Of a stretch of 64,000 bases of DNA, positions 18,959-27,576 are shown piece after piece. Each line of letters starts with the position of its first letter. Position 1 is the stretch's first letter. Below the pieces are notes generated by a model, which saw only the letters and a program-made list of their open reading frames with translations, had not been told where the DNA came from and did no database searches. The translations under genes were made by a program, and so were the position numbers. Source of the DNA: CBDFLD01 sp965249005 (GTDB lineage: Bacteria; Acidobacteriota; UBA6911); contig CBDFLD010000023.1 of the NCBI GenBank assembly GCA_965249005.1, forward strand, positions 248,001-312,000, written 5' to 3'.

Positions 18959-20554
18959 ATGGGCCGGAAGACTCGCTTCGTTCCGACAATCACCGGCGGT
19001 CTTTTTCTTCTCATACTCTGCAGCGGCTATGAATCGAAGAGCCAACGGACCCAGCATGATACGATGGTCGCAATGGATGACGGGGTGGAACTCAATACAA
19101 CCGTCCTTGTCCCCCCGGCCCCAACGCCACCTTCGAGGTGGCCGGCCGTGGTCTTCGTGCACGGTTGGGGAGCATCCAAGAATCTCCATCTCGAGAACTG
19201 CGAGCTCTACACGCGCGACGGCTATGTCACCATGACGTACACGGTGCGGGCACAAGGGAACCAGCCGGGAGGAGCTCCGTCCGGCGGCGTCTCCACCATG
19301 ATGGGTCCCCGGGAAGAGCAGGACTTCCTCGCCATGATCTCGTGGTTGAAACAGAACTATCCGGTCGACCCGGATCGGGTGGGAGTCACGGGACGCTCGC
19401 AGGGCGGAATCCACAGCTGGTTGGCAACGCGGCCTGGTAGCGGACTTGCAGTCTCGGTGCCGTCGAACTTCCCTGCTTCATCGACCGATGCCATGCTGCG
19501 CAACGGCAGCATCAATCCCCGCTTCATCGATACCACGCAGACCGCTTTCGTCGATTCGGAGCTGCGGGACCGGGCTCGATCAGCACTGCGACAGTACGAT
19601 TCCGATGGAATCAGGGATCTGATGAGTGTTCACGGCGAGTATCGGCCGATTGTCTCCGAGGTGCGGATCCCGGTCATGATCCAGGCTGCCTGGGAAGATC
19701 ACTGGGGTCCTTCGAATTCCCTACTCGCAGACTTTCCCAACTTGAAGGGTCCCAAGAAACTTTACCTTGGCACGGGAGGCCATGGCTCTGCCGTTGTCGA
19801 GAAGGAAATAAAATTTCGCGACGAGTGGAGGCGACGGTGGTTCGCCCGATGGCTCAAGGGGGAAGAAAACGGAATCGACCAAGAACCCCCTGTGGAGGTG
19901 TCCCTGCTCGACACCTGGGAGCACATCCGTCTGCCGTCCTTTCCACCCCCAGATGCCGAGACGCGGACCCTCTTTCTGGGCAAACACGCGGAACAGGCGG
20001 CGCCGCTGCTAGTGGTCGCGCCCAAGTCGCAATCGAATCGAGTTCTACAACACCGATTCGATCCCGAATTCAGCTTGGAGGATTTTACGAGTGCAGGCTT
20101 CCAATGGAACAAACCTGGCCCATTGCTGAAAGAGTTCACACTGGCATCGGCTGATTACGCAACCTCGTCGCTAGAGCAAGACTGGCTCGTCCTTGGAATT
20201 CCGAGGGTGCGCCTTTTCGTCCGAGGGACAGCCAGTCACTTTCAAGTAAACCTCCGCCTGTGGGACGTGGACGAGTCCGCGGGGACGCGTCGTCTTTTCT
20301 CTCGAGCGACCCGTATGGTCGACGCTTCCACCCACCCGGATGGAGCCCCCATCGAGGTGGATATGATGGCGATCGGCTATCGCGTCTTGGCCGGCCATCG
20401 GATCGCACTCGAGATCTCAAACCTCGATCTGGACTGGGACAAGGATCGCAATGACTGGTGGCGGGTCCGGGCTGTGCCGTACTTTGAGGCGGGAGAGATC
20501 GAGATCTACACCGGCGGCGACTATCCCAGCGCCGTCGAGATACCGGTGTCTTAG
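18959..20554 (+). CDS. CocE/NonD family (S15-type) hydrolase, exported, first of three
   Basis: A 531-residue serine hydrolase of the X-Pro dipeptidyl-peptidase S15/CocE superfamily. After a signal-like N-terminus the catalytic domain has FVHGWGAS, the nucleophile elbow GRSQGG (Ser about 146), and IQAAWEDHWGPS and GTGGHG with the Asp and His. The C-terminal third (from about residue 350) is the jelly-roll PepX_C domain. Members cleave esters or amides such as cocaine esters, glutaryl-7-ACA or amino-acid esters; the actual substrate is unknown. It is divergent from the symporter, 51 bp apart. Confidence 0.85.
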   Translation: MGRKTRFVPTITGGLFLLILCSGYESKSQRTQHDTMVAMDDGVELNTTVLVPPAPTPPSRWPAVVFVHGWGASKNLHLENCELYTRDGYVTMTYTVRAQGNQPGGAPSGGVSTMMGPREEQDFLAMISWLKQNYPVDPDRVGVTGRSQGGIHSWLATRPGSGLAVSVPSNFPASSTDAMLRNGSINPRFIDTTQTAFVDSELRDRARSALRQYDSDGIRDLMSVHGEYRPIVSEVRIPVMIQAAWEDHWGPSNSLLADFPNLKGPKKLYLGTGGHGSAVVEKEIKFRDEWRRRWFARWLKGEENGIDQEPPVEVSLLDTWEHIRLPSFPPPDAETRTLFLGKHAEQAAPLLVVAPKSQSNRVLQHRFDPEFSLEDFTSAGFQWNKPGPLLKEFTLASADYATSSLEQDWLVLGIPRVRLFVRGTASHFQVNLRLWDVDESAGTRRLFSRATRMVDASTHPDGAPIEVDMMAIGYRVLAGHRIALEISNLDLDWDKDRNDWWRVRAVPYFEAGEIEIYTGGDYPSAVEIPVS

Positions 20555-20573
20555 CTATCAGCTGTCAGCAGTC

Positions 20574-20622
20574 AGCTATCAGCGACTGACCGGCGCGCTG
20601 CGCCGGTCAGTCGCTGATAGCT
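20574..20622. repeat. REP-like perfect palindrome, 23-bp stem
   Basis: The stem begins AGCTATCAGCGACTGACC and pairs without mismatch over 23 bp around the loop GCT. Immediately left lie degenerate units GCTATCAGCTGTCAGCAGTCA. The inner 10 bp and left flank match the element at 11,908-11,942, and related CAGCT/CGCTGA wording appears at 36,288-36,318. On the plus strand it is followed by A6 and not by U's, so a terminator role would need the minus strand. Confidence 0.85.
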
Positions 20623-20638
20623 AAAAAAGGCGATCTCG

Positions 20639-21426
20639 ATGGACTATAGCCGCTACCAGTGTCTGCGGGCGGAGCGTGACGACGGCGTCTTGACCCTGCG
20701 CTGAACCGACCCGAATCGCTCAACGCGATCAACGCCGCTTTGCACACAGAACTCTCGCGGGTTTTCGCGGACATCCGCCAGGATGAAGAGACTCGTGCGG
20801 TCGTGCTCACGGGAGTGGGACGCGCTTTTTCGGCCGGCGGAGACCTCCGATGGTTTCAAGAGATAACTCCGACCGAACTGGAAATGCTCTTTATCGAGGC
20901 GCGCAAGATCATCATCGATTTGCTGGAAGTCGAGCAACCGATCGTCAGCGCAGTCAACGGAGCCGCCGCCGGACTCGGAGCCACGATCGCCCTGTTCTCG
21001 GACGTGATCTTTGCAGCGGATGATGCCCGCATCGGGGATCCTCATGTGCGTGTCGGCGTGGTGGCCGGGGATGGGGGTGCGGTGATATGGCCCTGGCTGG
21101 TCGGTGCAGCACGGGCCAAGGAGTTTCTCAGGACCGGGGACTTCATCGGTGCGCAGGAAACAGAACGCATCGGACTCGTCAACCATGTCGTGCCGGCGGA
21201 CCAACTTTTGTCTCGCGCCACCAAGCTGGCCACCCGTCTCGCAAACGGTCCGAGGCACGCGATTCGAGGCACCAAGGCATCCATCAATAAGATCTTGCGT
21301 GACACGGCCAACCTGGTGCTCGATACGAGACTGGCCGTCGAGAAACAGTACTTTTACACGGACGATCACCGAGAGGCCATCGCGGCGTTTCTGGAAAAGC
21401 GACCGCCGAGGTTCTCGGGACGCTAG
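20639..21426 (+). pseudogene. Enoyl-CoA hydratase/isomerase (crotonase) family, frameshifted near the 5' end
   Basis: The crotonase fold is clear: AFSAGGDLRWF (CoA pocket and first oxyanion residue), NGAAAGLGATIALFSDVIFAAD, and GVVAGDGGAVIWPWLVG. The natural start is ATG 20,639, but that frame hits a stop at about 20,702 after DGVLTLR; the main frame resumes at once with LNRPESLNAINAAL. One base appears missing at about 20,698-20,701, where the family has L-x-L-N-R-P. Without correction translation could only restart at TTG 20,740 and lose the first strand. It may be a real one-base deletion or an assembly error. The intact enzyme would hydrate or isomerise acyl-CoA esters. Confidence 0.8.
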
Positions 21427-21440
21427 CCGTGTGCGCCCGC

Positions 21441-22910
21441 TCAGCGCTCTGGCTTCCAGACAGGATCGATCATTTCACTATTCAGCCGATTCCAGACAGA
21501 TTTCATTTTCCTCAATTTCTCCGGCTCCTGCAGCGCAAGGTCGCGCCGTTCGCTCGCATCTTCGCCGAGGTGGTATAGCTCCCACCGGGAAGGAGCGCCG
21601 GGGATAGGGTTCTGCAGCAACTTCCAGTTACCGACGCGAATGGCCGTCCTCCGGTTCGCCCGCCAGAAGAGCTCTTCATGGGGAGGATGCCGAGACCATT
21701 CGATCTCGCCGTCGAGATAAGGTATGAGGTTCAGCCCGTCCACCGCGAGTTTGTCGGGGAAAATCGCCGCGCCGGCCACGGCCGCTGCGGTCGCGAAGAT
21801 ATCCAGTGAGATGATGGGCATGTGGCTTACCTCACCGGCAGGGAGGCGGCCTTCCCACTGAAGCAGAAACGGCACGCGGATCCCGCCTTCGTAGACGTCT
21901 CCCTTCCCCCCGCGCAAGGGAAGATTGCTCGAGGTCAGCTCCCGCGTCGGGCCTCCGTTGTCACTGACGAAGAAAACCAGGGTATCCTGCAATAGACCGG
22001 TGTCACGCAGCTTTTCGAGGATCGCTCCGACGCTATCATCCAGGTTGCTGAGCATGCCGGCAAAGATGCGGCGTTGAATGTCTTCGACGTGAGAAAAACG
22101 CCGCATGTAGCTGCCGGCGGCCTGCAGCGGGCTGTGGACCGCGTTGTAGGCTACGTATAGAAAAAACGGTTTGGACTGATTGCGACCGATGAACTCGACT
22201 GCCTCCCGGGTCCAGGCATCCGTCAAGTAAGCGGTCTCCTGCACGGGCTGACCTGCTCGCAAAATAGGATTGTTCGCGTCGTAAGCCGGCTCATCGTAGC
22301 CCATGTGGGTCGAGTAAATCAGCCGGTGATCCTCGCGCACCCATCGGCCGCGGCTACCGCCCGGGAGCGTCTTGCGGCGTAACATCGTCGTCACATCGCC
22401 GTAAGGGGGAGGCGCATAGTAGTGTCCCTCATGAAGAAAACCAAAAAACTCATCGAAGCCGCGGCGCAATGGATGGTACTTGGCCGTCGCGCCCAGGTGC
22501 CACTTTCCAATCAGCGCCGTGGTGTATCCCGCGTCGTGGAGATGACGGCCAAGTGTGACCTCGGACGCGGGAAGGCCGGCGGCGGGATCGTGGTTCTGAG
22601 CGCCGATCGGATTGAATTCATATCCAAAGCGGCTTTGGTAGCGTCCCGTGAGCAAGCCGGCCCGTGACGCGCTACAGTACGGCGCCGTCACGTAGCCATC
22701 GGTAAATCGAATCCCGTGCGACGCAATGGAATCTATGTGGGGCGTTGGGATTTGTGGATTCCCCTGGCAGCCGAGCTCTCCGTAGCCCAGATCGTCGGCA
22801 AGCAGAACAACAATGTTGGGCCGCAAAGGCTCCGCTCGAGCGGAGCCACCTACGGCCCCAAACCAGATCAAAACGACGTACCTGAGGATTGTGCACGGCT
22901 TGTTCTGCAT
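21441..22910 (-). CDS. Sulfatase (arylsulfatase A-like), formylglycine type
   Basis: A 489-residue type I sulfatase with a signal peptide. NIVVLLADDLGYGELGC gives the N-terminal calcium-binding Asp pair, and YCSASRAGLLTGR holds the C-x-A-S-R signature whose Cys (about residue 82) is converted to formylglycine. GKWHLG supplies the Lys/His pair, and FVSDNGGP the later Asp-Asn metal ligands. The protein therefore has a full active site. It depends on a formylglycine-generating enzyme, which is not convincingly present in this window. It is 16 bp after the Gfo/Idh/MocA gene, same strand, suggesting one operon that handles a sulfated carbohydrate. Confidence 0.92.
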   Translation of the reverse strand: MQNKPCTILRYVVLIWFGAVGGSARAEPLRPNIVVLLADDLGYGELGCQGNPQIPTPHIDSIASHGIRFTDGYVTAPYCSASRAGLLTGRYQSRFGYEFNPIGAQNHDPAAGLPASEVTLGRHLHDAGYTTALIGKWHLGATAKYHPLRRGFDEFFGFLHEGHYYAPPPYGDVTTMLRRKTLPGGSRGRWVREDHRLIYSTHMGYDEPAYDANNPILRAGQPVQETAYLTDAWTREAVEFIGRNQSKPFFLYVAYNAVHSPLQAAGSYMRRFSHVEDIQRRIFAGMLSNLDDSVGAILEKLRDTGLLQDTLVFFVSDNGGPTRELTSSNLPLRGGKGDVYEGGIRVPFLLQWEGRLPAGEVSHMPIISLDIFATAAAVAGAAIFPDKLAVDGLNLIPYLDGEIEWSRHPPHEELFWRANRRTAIRVGNWKLLQNPIPGAPSRWELYHLGEDASERRDLALQEPEKLRKMKSVWNRLNSEMIDPVWKPER

Positions 22911-22926
22911 AAGGCTGGGGACGTCC

Positions 22927-24264
22927 CTACACGGTTTGTGTGACCCCCGGGACTGGGACGGGATAGTTCCCGTCTGGATCGGGAATCACGGGAGCAGTAT
23001 CCTCGAACGATCCCAGTCCGTCTACGTCCGCAAGTGTAATCTCGGACGCCACAGCCTCTTCCCAGGCGACCATCTTTCCGCTGTAGGTTGCCATCCGGCC
23101 GAGAATTGCCGTCATCGAGCTCAGTGCGCCATACTCCCCTTCGTTGGGACGTTTGCCGCGCCGGAGTGCGGCGAAAAGATCATGGTGCTCCTGTTGATGA
23201 CCTCCATCGCCACCCCTTCCGTAACTCCAGGCGACATCCCCGTTCGGTTTGTAGATCTTGCCCCCAGCAATGTGCGCCGAACCCTCGCTCCCATGCGCAT
23301 GCTCGGAAACGTTGCCCCAGCAACTCTTGATGTGCCGGCACTGGCTGTGCATTCTGGAACCGTCCGCGTACTCGTACTCCACGAAATGGTGGTCGAAGAT
23401 CTGTCCATGATCCTTGCCGTTCCGAACCTGGCGTCCCCCTTGCCCATTGGCGGAAATGGGATATCCTTTCTTGAGCCAATTGATCACGTCCAGATTATGA
23501 ATGTGCTGCTCGACGATATGATCACCGCTGAGCCAATTGAAGTAGTACCAGTTTCGCATCTGGTACTCCAACTCGGTCTGTTTCGGAGTCCGCGCGCGAA
23601 CCCACACCCCGGCGCCGTTCCAGTATGCTCGCGTCGCAATGATCGGTCCGATCGCGCCATCTTGCAGTCTTTGGATGATCTGCTTGTAGCGATCCTCATG
23701 ATGGCGCTGCAGCCCCACGGCCACCGCGAGTCCCTTCTTTTTCGCCTCTTCATTGGCCGCCAGGATCCGCCGGACTCCCGGCGCATCCACCGCCAGCGGC
23801 TTTTCCATGAAGATATCTTTTCCCGCGGCGACTGCCGCCTCGAAGTGAAGTGGGCGGAAACCAGGAGGCGTGGCGAAGATGACGAGGTCGATATCGCTCT
23901 CGAGCACCCGCTTGTAGCCATCGAAGCCCACGAACTGCCGCTCCCTGGGAACATGGAACTTGTCGGGATGATGTTTCTGCACCTGCTGGACGGTTTTCTG
24001 CACCTGATCCGCGAAGACGTCGGCGACTGCAACCAGCTTTACCATCCCGCCGGTAGTATTGAGAGCCTGCACGGCTGCGCCCGTGCCCCGTCCGCCGCAC
24101 CCGACCAGGCCGATGCGGATCGCGTCGTTGCCGAAAGGGTGCGCCGCGCGGGCAATATCCAGGCTACCCAGAAGACCGCTGCCGGCCGCGAAGAGTGACG
24201 AATCTTTTATGAACTCGCGGCGCGTAGTTTCCGTGGCGGAGCTCGATCTGGATTCCTTGCTCAT
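22927..24264 (-). CDS. Gfo/Idh/MocA family oxidoreductase with Tat signal
   Basis: A 445-residue NAD(P)-dependent sugar oxidoreductase. Residues about 14-30 (TTRREFIKDSSLFAAG) form a twin-arginine signal, followed by the Rossmann motif GLVGCGGRGTG (about 53-63) and EKPLAVD, the family motif with catalytic Lys. The second half has the dimerising alpha/beta domain with the HIHNLDVINW histidine motif. Exported, cofactor-bound members are common in carbohydrate-degrading environmental bacteria. A ribosome site AGGAGG lies just upstream of ATG 24,264. It is followed directly by a sulfatase. Confidence 0.92.
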   Translation of the reverse strand: MSKESRSSSATETTRREFIKDSSLFAAGSGLLGSLDIARAAHPFGNDAIRIGLVGCGGRGTGAAVQALNTTGGMVKLVAVADVFADQVQKTVQQVQKHHPDKFHVPRERQFVGFDGYKRVLESDIDLVIFATPPGFRPLHFEAAVAAGKDIFMEKPLAVDAPGVRRILAANEEAKKKGLAVAVGLQRHHEDRYKQIIQRLQDGAIGPIIATRAYWNGAGVWVRARTPKQTELEYQMRNWYYFNWLSGDHIVEQHIHNLDVINWLKKGYPISANGQGGRQVRNGKDHGQIFDHHFVEYEYADGSRMHSQCRHIKSCWGNVSEHAHGSEGSAHIAGGKIYKPNGDVAWSYGRGGDGGHQQEHHDLFAALRRGKRPNEGEYGALSSMTAILGRMATYSGKMVAWEEAVASEITLADVDGLGSFEDTAPVIPDPDGNYPVPVPGVTQTV

Positions 24265-24636
24265 GGTTGGACCTCCTCGAGAATCAAGTCTCCTGCTCCG
24301 TGGATCGGACCAGGCCTGGCATTGAATCTCGGCTTGATGATAAAAAAACAGAACCTGACGATAGCAATGACACTGAGCGCATCATCGCACCGAAGCGTAC
24401 GTTGTTCAACCCGAAGTTCCAATCCGAACGCTGGCAAGATACGTGGGGCCGGTTCAGGGGCCGAGCATGCCGCAAGAGGCCGGATCGTCACGTCTCAGCT
24501 CGACTCCGCGCAGTTGCCTGTCGAGGCGGCGCCTACCTGCTGCGGAAATTTTCCCGCCCCTGTGGGCCCATGCTGTACAATGAAAAAACAGAATTGCTTC
24601 AGGGGTGGCAATTCACTCACCCGATGAGGTTCAGGC
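24265..24636. other. 372-bp intergenic region
   Basis: It lies between the divergent Gfo/Idh/MocA and yqgE genes. TGTACAATG at about 24,573 is a plausible -10-type element for the latter, and two near-identical runs ATAAAAAAACAGAA and GAAAAAACAGAA occur about 240 bp apart. I see no RNA gene and no supported coding region. Confidence 0.4.
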
Positions 24637-25287
24637 ATGACTTTGCGGCCCTCGCGAGCGCTCGCGCTGGCCATGGCGTTCCAGTTCGCTGGGCTGCCTG
24701 CGTCGCTGGACGCGGGACCCGGTTTATCGCCGGCGCAACGCCATTCGCGCAAAGAGATTGTCCCCACGCAGGGTGTCTTCCTGGTAGCCCAGACTGACAT
24801 GCAGGACCCACGTTTCCAGCGGACCGTGATCCTGTTGGTGAAGCATGACGCAGAAGGGACGATCGGCTTCATTATCAACCGGGCCACCAACATTTCTCCA
24901 TCGGATGCGATACCCGGTCTGGACATTCCTTCCAGCGCGCACAAGCTCTTCTTTGGCGGGCCGGTCGGTTTGGATGGGGTGCTCTTCCTCGCTAGGAGCA
25001 TGGTGCCCCTCGAAGGAGCGCTGCACGTCATGGACGATGTCTATATGAGCGGCGACCGCAAGATGTTGAAGGACCTGCTCGAAAAGGAGAAACCGGCCGG
25101 CGAGCTCCGCCTCTACTTTGGTTACTCCGGATGGGCGCCGGGTCAGCTGGCGGATGAGATCGATCTCGGTAGCTGGCAGGTACTGCGCGGAAATGCTCAC
25201 ACCGTCTTTGCCGAGGATCTCGATCGCATCTGGCGGAATCTGATCCAGCTCTCCCGGCCTCCCAGCACCTTGGCCTTGGCTCGTTGA
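24637..25287 (+). CDS. YqgE/AlgH family protein with an N-terminal extension resembling a signal peptide
   Basis: From about residue 40 the protein follows the YqgE/AlgH (DUF179) pattern: GVFLVAQTDMQDPRFQRTVILLV, GTIGFIINRAT, FFGGPVGLDGVLFL, and YFGYSGWAPGQLADEI. Unlike classic YqgE, which starts almost at this segment and has no signal, this one has about 38 extra residues with a hydrophobic core and an A-x-A-like end (SLDAGPG). It may therefore be exported, or the true start is internal although no good internal start is visible. Function of the family is not firmly known. Confidence 0.85.
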   Translation: MTLRPSRALALAMAFQFAGLPASLDAGPGLSPAQRHSRKEIVPTQGVFLVAQTDMQDPRFQRTVILLVKHDAEGTIGFIINRATNISPSDAIPGLDIPSSAHKLFFGGPVGLDGVLFLARSMVPLEGALHVMDDVYMSGDRKMLKDLLEKEKPAGELRLYFGYSGWAPGQLADEIDLGSWQVLRGNAHTVFAEDLDRIWRNLIQLSRPPSTLALAR

Positions 25288-25390
25288 GCAAGGCGTCAGG
25301 CTCTGGATATTTATTTGGATCCGCTTGCTCTTCTACCGCCGGCCCCCGCAACAACACGATCTATATTTCTTGACGCCAAGATGCGGAAAA

Positions 25391-26548
25391 TCACCTTCCT
25401 TCCTTGCGGTCTTGCATCGGCAGACTACGGTCCCATTTTTCTCTCTTTTCATCCTCGGAGGGTTCGCGGAGCGGGCGAACGACCCGAAAGCCGACGTGCA
25501 AGGCATCGGTGTGATACCAGATGCTTTGGGGAATCTGCGGATCTTGCTGCTTCCACAGGGGGGTCGATTTCAAACGAACGGCACTGCGCAAGTCCAGTGG
25601 ATCGTCTTCCCAGGAGCCTCCACGCACAACTCGGGGATAGAGGGTTTCGGGAATGGATAGAGGGTTCTCAACCAGGTCGCCGTGGTGCCGGCCGTAGGCA
25701 TCGTCGATATACTGATCGAGAACCCACTCGCTCACGTTTCCGTGCATGTCGTACAAGCCCCAAGGATTCGGTTTCTTCAGTCCGACTTTGTGGTACTGGC
25801 CACCACTGTTCTCGAAGTACCAGGCATGGTCGGACAGTTCTTCTATACTCTCGCCGAAGGAATAAGGCGTCGCCGTCCCGGTGCGACAAGCATACTCCCA
25901 TTCGGCCTCGGTGGGCAATCGATAGTATCTTCCAGTCTTGGCAGTCAACCACTGGCAAAACACCCGGGCGGCGAGTTGGGTCATACTGATAGCAGGAAAA
26001 CCCTCTTTACCCATTCCGAACGTCATATCCGTGTAGGGCGGGGTAGGCTGTGACAACTGGTATTCGTCCGCGGCCCGGTCCCGCTGGTTGGGCTCTTCTT
26101 TTGCGAGCTCCCTCCGTTGGATGTCGAGATCGAACATCCAGACCTCGTAGGCATCCCAGGTGATCTCTGTCTCGCTCATCCAGAACGGACTGATCTCGAC
26201 ACGATGTTGCGGCCCTTCATCGTCCCGGCGCCCCTCCTCGCTGTCGGGGCTCCCCATTTCGAACGTCCCGCCCCGTATGGGCACGAACGCGATTGCAACT
26301 TCCGTATGTTCCAGCGGCTCGCTATAGGTCTCCATCTCCGCTTCAGCGTCGCGACCGACGGCGAACGCTGCGCCTTCCTGCGCCATGGCCAACTCAGAGA
26401 ACAACAAAAAGCACAACAGTGCCAGCCATGTCACCGCAGACACCAGGGCAGAAGCAACGGCGGGACCTTGCAACCGGCGCCGAAGGCAAACTAGGCTATT
26501 GAGGTGGATCCTGTTTTCGCTGCTACCCATGACTAGCGAACCCTTCAT
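25391..26548 (-). CDS. SUMF1/formylglycine-generating-enzyme-like domain protein lacking catalytic cysteines
   Basis: A 385-residue exported protein. After a membrane or signal segment (about residues 30-56) it has the FGE-sulfatase fold: FVPIRGGTFEMGSPDSEEGRRDDEGPQHRVEI, MSETEITWDAYEVW, YRLPTEAEWEYACRTGT, and GNVSEWVLDQY. True formylglycine-generating enzymes have two cysteines in a C-terminal RC-x-A-R-type segment; here the equivalent RVVRGGSWEDDPLDLRSAVR contains none. It is thus more likely one of the many SUMF1-fold proteins with another role (e.g. EgtB-like or a binding protein). It is divergent from apbE with start codons a few bases apart. Confidence 0.82.
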   Translation of the reverse strand: MKGSLVMGSSENRIHLNSLVCLRRRLQGPAVASALVSAVTWLALLCFLLFSELAMAQEGAAFAVGRDAEAEMETYSEPLEHTEVAIAFVPIRGGTFEMGSPDSEEGRRDDEGPQHRVEISPFWMSETEITWDAYEVWMFDLDIQRRELAKEEPNQRDRAADEYQLSQPTPPYTDMTFGMGKEGFPAISMTQLAARVFCQWLTAKTGRYYRLPTEAEWEYACRTGTATPYSFGESIEELSDHAWYFENSGGQYHKVGLKKPNPWGLYDMHGNVSEWVLDQYIDDAYGRHHGDLVENPLSIPETLYPRVVRGGSWEDDPLDLRSAVRLKSTPLWKQQDPQIPQSIWYHTDALHVGFRVVRPLREPSEDEKREKWDRSLPMQDRKEGR

Positions 26549-26559
26549 TGGTAACGACT

Positions 26560-27570
26560 ATGCTGAAAGTGTTACTCGTCTTGCTCGTGATGGCACCCCC
26601 AACGAGTGTCGCATGGCCGCGGGAGGAACCCCTACGACGCTACCAATCCGCCCGAAGATGTATGGGAACATCGTTCGAAATCGTATTGTACGCGTCCACG
26701 GAGTCTACGGCCAAGCGGGGATTTCAGAACGCCTTTGACCGCGTCGAACAACTCGACCGTATCCTGAGCGACTTCGACCAGGAGAGCGAGCTCAGCCGTG
26801 TGAACCGATCGGCCGCCGCCCGCCGGCCGATCGAGATCAGCTCCGACCTGAGCGGGTTGTTGCAGCAGAGTCTCTGGATCAACCAGCGTAGCGGAGGAGC
26901 TTTCGATGTAACGGTCGGCCCCCTCGTCCGCTTATGGCGTCGCGCACGGAGGCACAACGAGCTTCCGCCGCCGGATCGGCTGGCGCGAGCCCTGGACTCC
27001 GTGGGTCATCGTTTTCTGAAGCTCGACCTGCAACACCGCACCCTGGAGTTGCTGCGCGACGATGTTAAGCTCGACCTCGGCGCCATTGGCAAGGGATACG
27101 CCGCCGATCAAGCGTTGGAAACACTGCGGGCGCTGGGTATCCCGCAGGCGCTGATCAACGCGGGGGGAGACATTGCCCTGGGGGATCCTCCTCCGGGCCG
27201 TTCGGGATGGCAGGTGGGGCTAGCTCCGGCGGAGCGAGGCGGACCGCCGACCCGCTTGCTCTCCTTGCACAGCTCGGGTGTGGCCACTTCCGGAGACACC
27301 TGGCAATTTGTCGAGATCGGTGGCACACGCTATTCGCACATCATCGACCCACGTAGTGGGGTGGGACTCACCGATCGGAGTCAGGTCACCGTCATAGCAT
27401 CGGATTGTACTTTGGCTGACGGTCTGGCATCTGCCGTCTCCGTGCTCGGTCCGCGGAAAGGAATGTGCTTGATCGAGGACATCCCCCATGCCGAAGCATG
27501 GATCGTGCAGAAACTGAGCGGAACACCCCAGCGCCACGAGTCTCGGGGATTCTCCGCATACGATGAATAG
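26560..27570 (+). CDS. apbE: FAD:protein FMN transferase (ApbE)
   Basis: A 336-residue periplasmic flavin transferase that attaches FMN to Thr/Ser of flavoproteins such as NqrB/C or RnfD/G. Motifs include MGTSFEIVLYA at the N-terminus, DLGAIGKGYAAD (about residues 176-187), NAGGDIALGD, HIIDPRSGVG and ASDCTLADGLASAVSVLG, the metal-binding segment. A signal peptide (MLKVLLVLLVMAPPTSVA) supports export. ATG 26,560 is used; TTG 26,548 would overlap the start of the divergent gene. Confidence 0.92.
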   Translation: MLKVLLVLLVMAPPTSVAWPREEPLRRYQSARRCMGTSFEIVLYASTESTAKRGFQNAFDRVEQLDRILSDFDQESELSRVNRSAAARRPIEISSDLSGLLQQSLWINQRSGGAFDVTVGPLVRLWRRARRHNELPPPDRLARALDSVGHRFLKLDLQHRTLELLRDDVKLDLGAIGKGYAADQALETLRALGIPQALINAGGDIALGDPPPGRSGWQVGLAPAERGGPPTRLLSLHSSGVATSGDTWQFVEIGGTRYSHIIDPRSGVGLTDRSQVTVIASDCTLADGLASAVSVLGPRKGMCLIEDIPHAEAWIVQKLSGTPQRHESRGFSAYDE

Positions 27571-27576
27571 AAGCTT

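Noticed and set aside
20698..20705. UGA read-through in the enoyl-CoA hydratase
   Set aside because: The conserved sequence resumes in another frame, so a frameshift and not recoding explains it.
22813..24198. A 461-codon plus-strand frame
   Set aside because: Antisense to the Gfo/Idh/MocA gene, which has a Tat signal, Rossmann motif and EKP motif.
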